Below are positions 1 to 6,035 of a stretch of DNA of 9,414 nucleotides, in pieces. The stretch's first letter is position 1. Each line of letters opens with the position of its first letter. Both the position numbers and the translations under genes were made by a program. Where the stretch lies: assembly GCA_028704035.1 (NCBI GenBank), contig JAQVLS010000054.1, positions 1 to 9,414 of the forward strand. The letters are read 5' to 3'. Origin of the DNA: Desulfotomaculaceae bacterium. GTDB lineage: Bacteria > Bacillota > Desulfotomaculia > Desulfotomaculales > Pelotomaculaceae. The notes beneath the pieces were generated by a model. The model did not search any database. It was not told the DNA's origin and saw nothing but the letters and a program-made list of their open reading frames with translations.

Positions 1-771
1 CTCCTGATCAAGGTGTACACAGTGCGCAGCCAGTACAGGAGTATTGAATAAACCCAGCAAATCGAGGTGGCGTACCGGCGTTGTGCCATACTCCGCCTTA
101 ATTTTCTCTAATTCGTCCGCTGTTTCGGCCACGTGGATATGTATGCCCACACCGTAACCGGCTGCCATTTCGCTAACCAGCGCCAGGTAATCGGGAGGAC
201 AGGTATATGCGGCATGAGGCGCTAACATGGTTGTGATTCTTCCCTGCGCCTTCCCATGCCACTTTTCAACAAACTGCATGCTGTCTTCAACCGCCAGATC
301 CGCGTCCGGGCCAATACCAATCATACCCCGCGACAGACAGGCTCTCATACCGCTCTCTGCAACGGCACGGGCAACCTGGTCCATTTGAAAATACATATCG
401 GCAAAAGTTGTTGTGCCGGATTTAATCATTTCCAGGCAGCACAGCTTGGCGCCCCAGTAAAAGTCCTCTTTTTGCATCTTTTCTTCCAGCGGCCAGATTT
501 TTTCATTCAGCCATTTCATCAGAGGCAGGTCGTCGGCGTAACCCCGCAGCAGGGTCATGGAGGAATGAGTATGCGCATTGATAAAACCTGGCATGGCTGC
601 CATCCCGGAGGCGTCAATAATTTTATCTGCTTTAAAACCAGCAGGCGTCGAACCTCTTTTACCAACCGATATAATCCTGTCACCGGCAATGGCGATTTCT
701 GCGTCGTTAATAACACTGTCGCGCCCTTGCATGGTCAGCACAACTACGCCCTGGATTAAAATGCTGCTCAT
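1..771 (-). CDS. mtaD: 5-methylthioadenosine/S-adenosylhomocysteine deaminase, C-terminus cut off by window edge
   Basis: Zinc-dependent amidohydrolase predicted to deaminate the adenine ring of MTA and SAH, giving methylthioinosine and S-inosylhomocysteine plus ammonia, in the cytoplasm. My reading gives 257 in-frame codons from the ATG at 771 to the left edge; the family is usually about 430 residues. Visible motifs are the metal-binding HTH (His67, His69) in GFINAHTHSSMTLLRG, Glu96, Arg143/Arg148 in GMRACLSRG, His186 in APHAAYTC, HIHVAET (His213, Glu216) and AHCVHL (His250). These align by eye with the catalytic set of Thermotoga TM0936, a characterised MTA/SAH deaminase; the two arginines match those proposed there to hold the SAH carboxylate. 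The late metal-ligand Asp lies outside the window. A GGGGTGAT ribosome site precedes the ATG. The gene follows ahcY by 19 nt, so they are probably co-transcribed. Other amidohydrolases (guanine deaminase, TrzA-like) are less likely given the neighbours. Confidence 0.88.
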   Translation of the reverse strand, partial: MSSILIQGVVVLTMQGRDSVINDAEIAIAGDRIISVGKRGSTPAGFKADKIIDASGMAAMPGFINAHTHSSMTLLRGYADDLPLMKWLNEKIWPLEEKMQKEDFYWGAKLCCLEMIKSGTTTFADMYFQMDQVARAVAESGMRACLSRGMIGIGPDADLAVEDSMQFVEKWHGKAQGRITTMLAPHAAYTCPPDYLALVSEMAAGYGVGIHIHVAETADELEKIKAEYGTTPVRHLDLLGLFNTPVLAAHCVHLDQE

Positions 772-790
772 ATTTATCACCCCGTAAGTT

Positions 791-2041
791 TTATTCTTGC
801 CACTCGTTTAAATAGGCTTTTTGTTCTTCGTTCAGGCTGTCTATAGTTATACCCTGCGACTGAAGTTTTAGTGACGCTACCCGCCGGTCGATTTCCTCCG
901 GCACAAGGTATAGTTTTTTTGCCAGGGAGCCGGCGCTTTCCTTAATATACCTGGCTGAAAGCGCCTGGATAGCGAAGGACATGTCCATAATTTCCGCCGG
1001 ATGGCCGTCTCCGGCCGCCAAGTTGACCAGACGGCCGGCGGCAAGCAGGTATACTATTCTCCCGTCCGGCAGGTCAAACTGTTCAATGTTCCGGCGGACC
1101 TGGCTGCGCCGGCGCGCCACAGCGGCAAGGTGTACTTTATTGATTTCCACGTCGAAATGTCCCGCATTGGCCAGTATCGCGCCGTCTTTCATCCTGTCAA
1201 AGTGACGCTTGTCCAAAGCGTCCCGGCAGCCTGTGACAGTGATAAAGATATCACCGGCGGCAGCAGCCTCCTCGCTGCCCATAACCTGGTAACCGTCCAT
1301 CAATGCTTCTATAGCCCGGATCGGGTCAATCTCGCAAACTATGACACGCGCTCCCAGTCCCCTGGCCCGCATAGCGACGCCTTTGCCGCACCAGCCGTAG
1401 CCAAGCACTGCCACGGTCTTTCCGGCTACCACGAGGTTGGTTGTGCGCATGATCGCCGACCATACTGATTCTCCCGTGCCATAGCGATTATCAAATAGAA
1501 ACTTGCAATGAGCGTTATTGACCGCCATCATTGGAAACAGCAGCTTCCCTTCTCGCACCAGATTTTCCAGGCGGCGCACACCGGTGGTCGTTTCTTCACA
1601 GCCGCCGATGATTTCCGGCGCCTGGTCTGCTCGCACAGTATGCAGCAGGTTTACCAGATCACCGCCGTCATCTATAATAATCTGCGGGCGGCAGTCAAGC
1701 ACGGACAGGAGGTGTTCCCGGTACTCCGCGTCCGTGGCGTTGTACCAGGCAAATACTCTAACACCCGCCGCAGCCAGGCCGGCAGCCACATCATCCTGGG
1801 TAGACAGCGGGTTGGAACCGGTAACGGCGACCTCTGCCCCGCCGGCCCTGATCACTTCAGCCAGGTAAGCAGTCTTGGCCTCCAGGTGGATTGAAAGAGC
1901 TACCCGTATGCCTTTGAAAGGGAGTTCCCTGGCAAACTCCTCCCTGATCGAGTTCAGTACCGGCATGTGCGCCCGTACCCATTCGATTTTCAACCTGCCG
2001 CCCGGCGCCAGGCTTATATCTCTTACAATATAATCAGGCAT
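791..2041 (-). CDS. ahcY: Adenosylhomocysteinase (possibly S-inosylhomocysteine hydrolase)
   Basis: NAD-dependent hydrolase that splits SAH, or its deaminated form, into homocysteine and a nucleoside. The full length is 416 residues, typical of the short archaeal/Thermotoga-type clade, which lacks the C-terminal Lys/Tyr tail of the eukaryotic enzyme. Substrate-domain residues present are His52, STQDD (80-84), EETTTG (149-154), Lys180 and Asp184 in CKFLFDNRYGTGES. The Rossmann motif GYGWCGKG is at 214-221, and LVNLAAGDGHPAEIMDMSF is near 338-356. The adenine-contact segment reads HLEAKT (52-57), where the human enzyme has HMTVET; Glu59 of the human enzyme is Lys56 here, so the usual contact to the adenine amino group is changed. 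The start is the ATG at 2041, behind a strong GGGAGGGG site. It lies between mtnA (255-nt gap carrying a repeat) and mtaD (19-nt gap). The family is certain; whether the substrate is SAH or S-inosylhomocysteine is inference. Confidence 0.95.
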   Translation of the reverse strand: MPDYIVRDISLAPGGRLKIEWVRAHMPVLNSIREEFARELPFKGIRVALSIHLEAKTAYLAEVIRAGGAEVAVTGSNPLSTQDDVAAGLAAAGVRVFAWYNATDAEYREHLLSVLDCRPQIIIDDGGDLVNLLHTVRADQAPEIIGGCEETTTGVRRLENLVREGKLLFPMMAVNNAHCKFLFDNRYGTGESVWSAIMRTTNLVVAGKTVAVLGYGWCGKGVAMRARGLGARVIVCEIDPIRAIEALMDGYQVMGSEEAAAAGDIFITVTGCRDALDKRHFDRMKDGAILANAGHFDVEINKVHLAAVARRRSQVRRNIEQFDLPDGRIVYLLAAGRLVNLAAGDGHPAEIMDMSFAIQALSARYIKESAGSLAKKLYLVPEEIDRRVASLKLQSQGITIDSLNEEQKAYLNEWQE

Positions 2042-2114
2042 ATTTCCCCTCCCGAATATGTTAATTCAAAGTAACCTGCTAATGTTTTTGAGATTATCCA
2101 TTTTCCAAAAACAT

Positions 2115-2309
2115 TTAAAACAAATTGACAGGATTAACGGGATTAAAATCCGATAAAGTATTTTAATATATCATGTTACATTTCCACTTCGACATAAAAA
2201 CATAGTAGGAGTATTAATAAGTATTTAGTTTAAATTTGCTATTTAATATTTTAAAAGGGCTTAATCCTGTAAATCTAAATAATCCTGCAAATTCTGTCAA
2301 ATTGTTTTC
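2115..2309. repeat. AT-rich inverted-end repeat element, copy 1 (mtnA-ahcY gap)
   Basis: This roughly 195-bp AT-rich stretch fills most of the gap between mtnA and ahcY. Its left end contains AAAACAAATTGACAGGATT, which recurs exactly in copy 2 (3358 onward). The right end, read on the minus strand, is AAAACAATTTGACAGAATT, an imperfect inverted copy matching at 17 of 19 positions. Both ends run on as degenerate 9-nt units: ACAGGATTA, ACGGGATTA on the left; ACAGAATTT, GCAGGATTA, TTTAGATTT, ACAGGATTA on the right (minus-strand reading). ATGTTACA lies 58 nt from the left end, and at nearly the same offset in copy 2. The right end overlaps the final codons and the TGA stop of mtnA (2297-2299). No ORF or transposase is present. 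It may be a MITE-like or other interspersed repeat; as RNA the ends could pair into a long hairpin. Confidence 0.75.
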
Positions 2310-3334
2310 TTGAGATTTTCGTGATATGGCGGCCGGACTACCCCGCGGTCGGTAATTATGGCGGTAACCAGGTGGTGAGGAGTCACGTCAAAAGCTGGAT
2401 TCCAGACTTTAACCCCGACCGGGGCCAGCAGGCGCCCGCCATGATGGGTTACCTCGGTGTGATCCCGCTCCTCTATGGGTATTTCATCGCCTGCCTGCAG
2501 ACTTAAATCAACCGTGGAAAATGGCGCCGCCACATAAAAAGGAATGTTGTGGGCCTTTGCTATTACCGCCAGTCCGTATGTCCCTATTTTATTGGCCACG
2601 TCACCGTTCGACGCTATCCGATCAGCGCCCACGATGACCAGGTCAACCATTCCTTTGGCCATCAAAAAACCGGCCATATTATCGGTGATCAGCGTTACCG
2701 GTATGTTTTCCTGTAGCAGCTCCAGAGTTGTCAGCCTGGCGCCTTGTAAAAGGGGCCTTGTTTCATCGGCGTAAACGCTGACGTTTTTACCTGCGTCACG
2801 GGCCGCCCTGATTACTCCCAGCGCGGTGCCATAGCCGGCGGTAGCCAGGGCGCCCGCATTACAATGAGTGAGGACTCTGCCGTTTTGCGGGATAAATCCC
2901 TGTCCGTATTCGCCAATCCGGCGATTGCCCGAGGCGTCTTCGCGAAAGACGGCATGTGCCTCCTCAAGAAGCAGACCTCTCAGCACTACAGGATCACCGG
3001 TATCAGCATCATGGGCCTTCTTTGTAAGCCGGGTTAACGCCCAGTTTAAATTAACCGCCGTCGGACGGGTGGCGGCAAGCTCTCGAGCCGCTGCTTCCAC
3101 CAGTGCCAAAATTTCTTCTTTTGTATTGGCCCCGGCCCTGCCGGCCGCCAGGACCAGCCCGTACGCAGCAGCAGCGCCAATGGCAGGCGCGCCCCTTACA
3201 GCCAGGCATTTAATGGCCGAAGCGACAGCACGGTAATCAGAACACTTTATATACGATATTTCAACGGGCAGCTTTGTCTGGTCCAGCAGTTCCAGGCATT
3301 CTTCACCCGGCAGCCAGCGCATAGTTTCAAACAT
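2297..3334 (-). CDS. mtnA: S-methyl-5-thioribose-1-phosphate isomerase
   Basis: Isomerises 5-methylthioribose-1-phosphate to 5-methylthioribulose-1-phosphate, the step after nucleoside phosphorolysis in methylthio salvage. At 345 residues it is normal for the family, which is related to eIF2B alpha subunits. Recognisable segments are RGAPAIG (47-53), THCNAGALATAGYGTALG (156-173) with the catalytic Cys158, YADETRPLLQGARLT (188-202), GADRI with the catalytic Asp238, NKIGTYG (248-254) and PFSTVD (271-276). The ATG at 3334 is preceded by AGGAG about 11 nt upstream; a second ATG four codons on is less likely. The last codons (AAGAAAACAATTTGA) lie inside the right end of a repeat element, so the C-terminus may have been reshaped by it. 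It is flanked by mtnP upstream and ahcY downstream. The enzymes that would act on its product are not in this window; the oxygen-dependent branch would be unexpected in an anaerobe. Confidence 0.95.
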   Translation of the reverse strand: MFETMRWLPGEECLELLDQTKLPVEISYIKCSDYRAVASAIKCLAVRGAPAIGAAAAYGLVLAAGRAGANTKEEILALVEAAARELAATRPTAVNLNWALTRLTKKAHDADTGDPVVLRGLLLEEAHAVFREDASGNRRIGEYGQGFIPQNGRVLTHCNAGALATAGYGTALGVIRAARDAGKNVSVYADETRPLLQGARLTTLELLQENIPVTLITDNMAGFLMAKGMVDLVIVGADRIASNGDVANKIGTYGLAVIAKAHNIPFYVAAPFSTVDLSLQAGDEIPIEERDHTEVTHHGGRLLAPVGVKVWNPAFDVTPHHLVTAIITDRGVVRPPYHENLKKTI

Positions 3335-3357
3335 ATACTTTTATGCTCCTGATTATA

Positions 3358-3573
3358 TTAAAACAAATTGACAGGATTTACTCGATTCAACGGGTTTACA
3401 GGATTTGATAATAATAATATGTTACACAACCGCTGACAAAGTGCCGGTGCAGGTTCGATTTCAATCAACAAGACGCATCTGCGTCTAACTTGTTTAGGGC
3501 AACTGAGGACAAATAATTTCAAATAAATTTCATTTTGATGTTTAGCCCTGTTAATCCTGTCAAATTATTTATT
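3358..3573. repeat. AT-rich inverted-end repeat element, copy 2 (mtnP-mtnA gap)
   Basis: A second copy, about 215 bp, of the element found downstream of mtnA. The left 21 bp are identical to copy 1. They continue as 9-nt units: ACAGGATTT, ACTCGATTC, AACGGGTTT, ACAGGATTT. The right end, read on the minus strand, is AATTTGACAGGATTAACAGGG, an inverted match to the left end. The shared ATGTTACA lies 61 nt in. The centre differs from copy 1 and carries its own hairpin (3467-3494). The element begins 24 nt upstream of the mtnA start, leaving the mtnA ribosome site outside it, and ends about 20 nt short of the mtnP stop. No coding capacity was seen. If mtnP and mtnA share a transcript, the element is transcribed through. 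Confidence 0.75.
3467..3494. other. Hairpin inside repeat copy 2
   Basis: Perfect 7-bp inverted repeat AGACGCA (3471-3477) and TGCGTCT (3480-3486) around a 2-nt centre. It is extended by AACA (3467-3470) and TGTT (3491-3494) across a 4-nt bulge. On the minus strand the 3' side continues TTGATTG, a poor U-tract, so a Rho-independent terminator after mtnP is not convincing. It has no counterpart in repeat copy 1. Confidence 0.4.
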
Positions 3574-3592
3574 TTAAAATATCCATTTTGCT

Positions 3593-4366
3593 TTATAGCA
3601 CGCTGTGGCACGCGCAGGCGCGATCGCCATCAATGAGGCCAATAGCCCGCATCAAAAGTTTCCTAATACTTTCGCCATTCTGGCTCATGGTATCTACGAC
3701 CTCCTGATGTGAGAGCCTGACAGGAGATATGCCGGCGGCAAAATTGGTGACCATTGCTATTGTGGCGTAGCATATTTCCGCTTCTCTGGCCAGGGGCGCT
3801 TCGGGCACGCCGGTCATGCCGACCAAGTCGCCGCCCAGCATGCGGTACATTTTTATTTCTGCCGCAGTTTCAAACCGCGGCCCTTCAGTGCACACATAGA
3901 CGCCTCCATTGTGATATGTCGACCCCAGGTTTTGAGCGGCCTGCGATAGGATCTCCCTGATTTCAGGGCAGTATGGCTCGGTCATATCAGTATGAACTAC
4001 ACCGGCGCTGCCTCCGTCAAAAAAGGTTTGCTGCCGGAATTTTGTAAAATCCAGAAACTGGTCAACAAAAATAAGGTGGCCGGGCTGCATAAGCAGGTTC
4101 AGCGACCCAACCGCCGCTGTGGCTAAAATATTTTTGACCCCAAGCCTTTTCAGCGCGTCAATGTTGGCGCGGTAGTTTACCATGTTCGGTGGGATAGAGT
4201 GTCCTTCCCCGTGGCGGTTCATAAAAGCCATCAGTCTGCCCTGGTGTTTGCCGATTTTAAGCTCAACATCCCCGTATGGCGTTGAAATCTTCTCATCCCT
4301 GGTCTCATGCAAAATATCCGGATCATATACCCCGGTGCCTCCAATAACAGCTGTTTTAATTTCCAT
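3593..4366 (-). CDS. mtnP: S-methyl-5'-thioadenosine phosphorylase family (possibly methylthioinosine-specific)
   Basis: Class II purine nucleoside phosphorylase of 257 residues that splits a methylthio-nucleoside with phosphate into a free purine and methylthioribose-1-phosphate, the substrate of MtnA. Visible motifs are GGTGVYD (9-15), the phosphate-site MNRHGEGH (49-56), NYRANI (64-69), the CTEGPRFET segment (159-167), and MTGVPE (184-189). The purine-recognition loop reads TNFAAG (207-212). In human MTA phosphorylase the equivalent is TDYD, whose aspartates read the adenine amino group; an Asn here is the pattern of 6-oxopurine enzymes, so methylthioinosine is a credible substrate. The C-terminus carries CAC (251-253), like the CxC of many prokaryotic members. 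The start is the ATG at 4366; the ribosome site is an unusual run of eight G. It is first in the mtnP-mtnA-ahcY-mtaD cluster. Confidence 0.92.
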   Translation of the reverse strand: MEIKTAVIGGTGVYDPDILHETRDEKISTPYGDVELKIGKHQGRLMAFMNRHGEGHSIPPNMVNYRANIDALKRLGVKNILATAAVGSLNLLMQPGHLIFVDQFLDFTKFRQQTFFDGGSAGVVHTDMTEPYCPEIREILSQAAQNLGSTYHNGGVYVCTEGPRFETAAEIKMYRMLGGDLVGMTGVPEAPLAREAEICYATIAMVTNFAAGISPVRLSHQEVVDTMSQNGESIRKLLMRAIGLIDGDRACACHSVL

Positions 4367-4380
4367 TCTTTGCCCCCCCC
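4367..4380 (-). promoter_or_regulatory. Homopolymeric G8 ribosome binding site of mtnP
   Basis: On the coding strand, eight consecutive G residues (C run at 4373-4380) lie 6 nt before the mtnP ATG. No better Shine-Dalgarno sequence is present. Changes in tract length would alter spacing and strength but not the reading frame, because the tract is outside the CDS. The remaining spacer up to 4459 is AT-rich; a TAGAAT box is present but has no acceptable -35 partner. Confidence 0.5.
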
Positions 4381-4459
4381 GTTATGCGGCCTTACCAAAT
4401 AAAACCTAGTATTCTACTTAACTGATTTCAATCCTCTTATTATTTCAAAATAGACAGTA

Positions 4460-4753
4460 TTAGTCCATTAGTCTTTCTTCTTCAATCCTTTTAAATTTAA
4501 GGGAAACATCGTAATGACATTGCGGGCAGGCAAACAGGTGAACACAGAATAATTCACTATAACACTTGTACCCGTCTTCATAGATATCCTGTCCCAGGTA
4601 AGCGCTGTAATTATCGTAATAGTCCTGGATTAAACCGGCGTCGACCATTAACGCGCCGCATTCCGGGCAGTTTTTTTCAACTGCAGCCAGACTGTTGCAT
4701 AACATGCATACGCTCATACCAAAAACCGCCTTTTGTGGTTTACCGGAATGCAT
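4460..4753 (-). CDS. Small cysteine-rich putative zinc-binding protein of unknown function
   Basis: I do not recognise this 97-residue protein. It has two CxxC pairs near the N-terminus (CMLC at 16-19, CPEC at 29-32), the layout of a zinc ribbon, and a second cysteine group at Cys64, Cys70 and CPQC (76-79). Between them lies a tyrosine/aspartate-rich stretch (QDYYDNYSAYL, 43-53), and the C-terminus is charged (KRIEEERL). There is no signal peptide or membrane segment, so it is probably cytoplasmic. The start is uncertain: the ATG at 4753 has only a weak AGG site, while the in-frame ATG at 4717 (codon 13, just before CMLC) has a better AAAGGCGG site 8 nt upstream. It stands alone between ftsY (264-nt gap) and mtnP (93-nt gap), on the same strand. 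Rubredoxin-like or regulatory roles are possible, but nothing distinguishes them. Confidence 0.75.
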   Translation of the reverse strand: MHSGKPQKAVFGMSVCMLCNSLAAVEKNCPECGALMVDAGLIQDYYDNYSAYLGQDIYEDGYKCYSELFCVHLFACPQCHYDVSLKFKRIEEERLMD

Positions 4754-4784
4754 ATTGCCTGCATCCGCCGTTTTTCAGGTAGGT

Positions 4785-4813
4785 TTAAACATAGCCGGAG
4801 CTAGTCTGTTTAA
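4785..4813. other. Hairpin upstream of the cysteine-rich small gene
   Basis: Perfect 7-bp arms TTAAACA (4785-4791) and TGTTTAA (4807-4813), an inner TAGC/GCTA stem (4792-4795 with 4800-4803), a 4-nt loop and a 3-nt bulge. It lies 32 nt before the ATG at 4753. On the minus strand it is not followed by a U-tract, so it is not a standard terminator for ftsY. It may be a leader structure or chance. Confidence 0.35.
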
Positions 4814-4849
4814 TAGGCTTTCCACTTTTTCTTAGATTAATGTTTCAGT

Positions 4850-4954
4850 TTATGGAAAACATCCTGCCGACAGCAACGCGGGCGGGTTCAACGACACATT
4901 GGGGTTGGTTTTGACAGGGGTATTACCGGTGGTGTTAGGGGCGGAAGGGGCCAT
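4850..4954 (-). CDS. Doubtful 34-residue micro-ORF
   Basis: An ATG at 4954 opens a 34-codon frame ending in TAA at 4850. The product is rich in Pro, Asn and Thr, starts MAPSAPNTTG and ends GCFP. There is no Shine-Dalgarno sequence; the bases before the ATG (CCCTCCGCA) are closer to the anti-SD. An in-frame TAG lies six codons upstream, so no longer version exists. The opposite strand of the same stretch carries several GGGG runs, so the Pro/Thr/Asn bias may only reflect C-rich composition. Listed because nothing else explains this spacer. Confidence 0.15.
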   Translation of the reverse strand: MAPSAPNTTGNTPVKTNPNVSLNPPALLSAGCFP

Positions 4955-5017
4955 TGCGGAGGGATTAGACTACAAAAGGATGGTAAGACCCATGATCAGA
5001 GCCGAAGAAACCATTCA

Positions 5018-6028
5018 TTATTCCGTAAAGAGGGCCTCTACAAATTCAATCGGCGAAAAAGGCCTGAGGTCTTCTATCTCCTCCCCTATGCCGATTAATT
5101 TCACTGGTATATCCAGGGTCTGCTTAATTGCAATAACAATGCCCCCTTTGGCGCTTCCGTCCAGCTTGGTTAAAGCTATGCCGGTAACACCTACTGCTTC
5201 CCCAAAAAGCTTGGCCTGGTTAACGGCGTTCTGCCCTGTGGTTGCGTCCAGGACCAGCAGCACCTCGTGCGGTGCGCCTGCTATTTCCCGGTTTAAAACA
5301 CGGTTAATTTTTTTCAACTCTTCCATGAGGTTGGTTTTGGTATGGAGCCTTCCCGCAGTATCTATAATCAGGATATCCGCGTGGCGGGCTTTTGCCGCCT
5401 GCAGGGAGTCAAACGCTACTGCGGCTGGATCCGCCCCCTCCCGGTGTTTGATTAAATCCACCCCGACACGTTCAGACCATACTTCCAGCTGGTCAATAGC
5501 AGCGGCGCGAAAAGTGTCGGCCGCGCCGATAAGGACTTTCTTGCCATCTGCTTTGTACTGGTACGCCAGCTTGCCGATAGTAGTAGTTTTGCCGACACCA
5601 TTAACACCGACAACTATTATTATCGTGGGCGCTTCACTGCTGGTATCCAGGAGAACTGTTTCATTGCCGAGCATATCCATGATATGCTCCTTGAGGATCT
5701 CCTTCAGTCCCCCGGCGTCGTCCAGACGCCTCTCTTTAACAGTACGCCGCGCCCTTGCCACCAGCTCCATAGCGGTATTAACGCCCACATCCGCCTGTAC
5801 CAGTATTTCCTCCAGTTCCTCGTACAGGTCTTCATCAATAGCTCTGCCGCGATGGAGCAGGACATCAATTTTTTCTATAAAGCCCTGACGCGTCTTGGTC
5901 AGGCTTTCTTTTAAACGCCCGAAAAAGCCCGGCTTGTCCGGGGCAGGCTGCGGCATAAGCGCTGCCGCATCTGCTGCCTGCTGTGCCGCGCTGTTTTTGC
6001 CACCTTTAATGCGGCTGAATAAACCCAT
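5018..6028 (-). CDS. ftsY: Signal recognition particle receptor FtsY
   Basis: SRP-family GTPase that docks ribosome-nascent chain-SRP complexes at the membrane for co-translational insertion. It has 336 residues. All GTPase elements are present: P-loop GVNGVGKT (141-148), DTFRAAA (171-177), DTAGR (223-227), TKLDG (287-291) and GIGE (313-316). Residues about 45-125 form the helical N domain. The N-terminal extension is short (about 40 residues, with FFGRLKESL at 35-43) and lacks the long acidic A domain of E. coli FtsY, as usual in Gram-positive bacteria; the amphipathic stretch may help membrane binding. The start is the ATG at 6028, only 7 nt after the rnc stop. The GGGGGG in the last rnc codons, about 12 nt upstream, may serve as the ribosome site, so the two are likely translationally coupled. 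The smc gene common in this position elsewhere is missing, and ffh does not follow. Confidence 0.97.
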   Translation of the reverse strand: MGLFSRIKGGKNSAAQQAADAAALMPQPAPDKPGFFGRLKESLTKTRQGFIEKIDVLLHRGRAIDEDLYEELEEILVQADVGVNTAMELVARARRTVKERRLDDAGGLKEILKEHIMDMLGNETVLLDTSSEAPTIIIVVGVNGVGKTTTIGKLAYQYKADGKKVLIGAADTFRAAAIDQLEVWSERVGVDLIKHREGADPAAVAFDSLQAAKARHADILIIDTAGRLHTKTNLMEELKKINRVLNREIAGAPHEVLLVLDATTGQNAVNQAKLFGEAVGVTGIALTKLDGSAKGGIVIAIKQTLDIPVKLIGIGEEIEDLRPFSPIEFVEALFTE

Positions 6029-6035
6029 CTTCTAT

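Noticed and set aside
256..759. Plus-strand ORF of 167 codons
   Set aside because: Antisense shadow of mtaD, whose metal-binding HTH, HIHVAET and AHCVHL motifs are read on the minus strand.
1001..1468. Plus-strand ORF of 155 codons
   Set aside because: Antisense shadow of ahcY; the minus-strand frame carries the NAD-binding and substrate motifs.
2042..2296. CRISPR-like array in the AT-rich gap
   Set aside because: The units are 9 nt, degenerate, directly adjacent and inverted at the two ends; there are no spacers of uniform length and no cas genes.
4367..4459. SAM-type riboswitch or promoter in front of mtnP
   Set aside because: The 93-nt spacer is too short and AT-rich and shows no riboswitch core; the TAGAAT box has no -35 at 16-18 nt.
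4785..4813. Rho-independent terminator of ftsY
   Set aside because: The hairpin is AT-rich, lacks a following U-tract on the minus strand and lies more than 200 nt from the ftsY stop.
4899..5888. Long plus-strand open frame of 329 codons
   Set aside because: It lies antisense to ftsY, starts at TTG without a convincing ribosome site, and the product is low-complexity Ser/Arg/Pro sequence. The opposite strand has the complete GTPase motifs.
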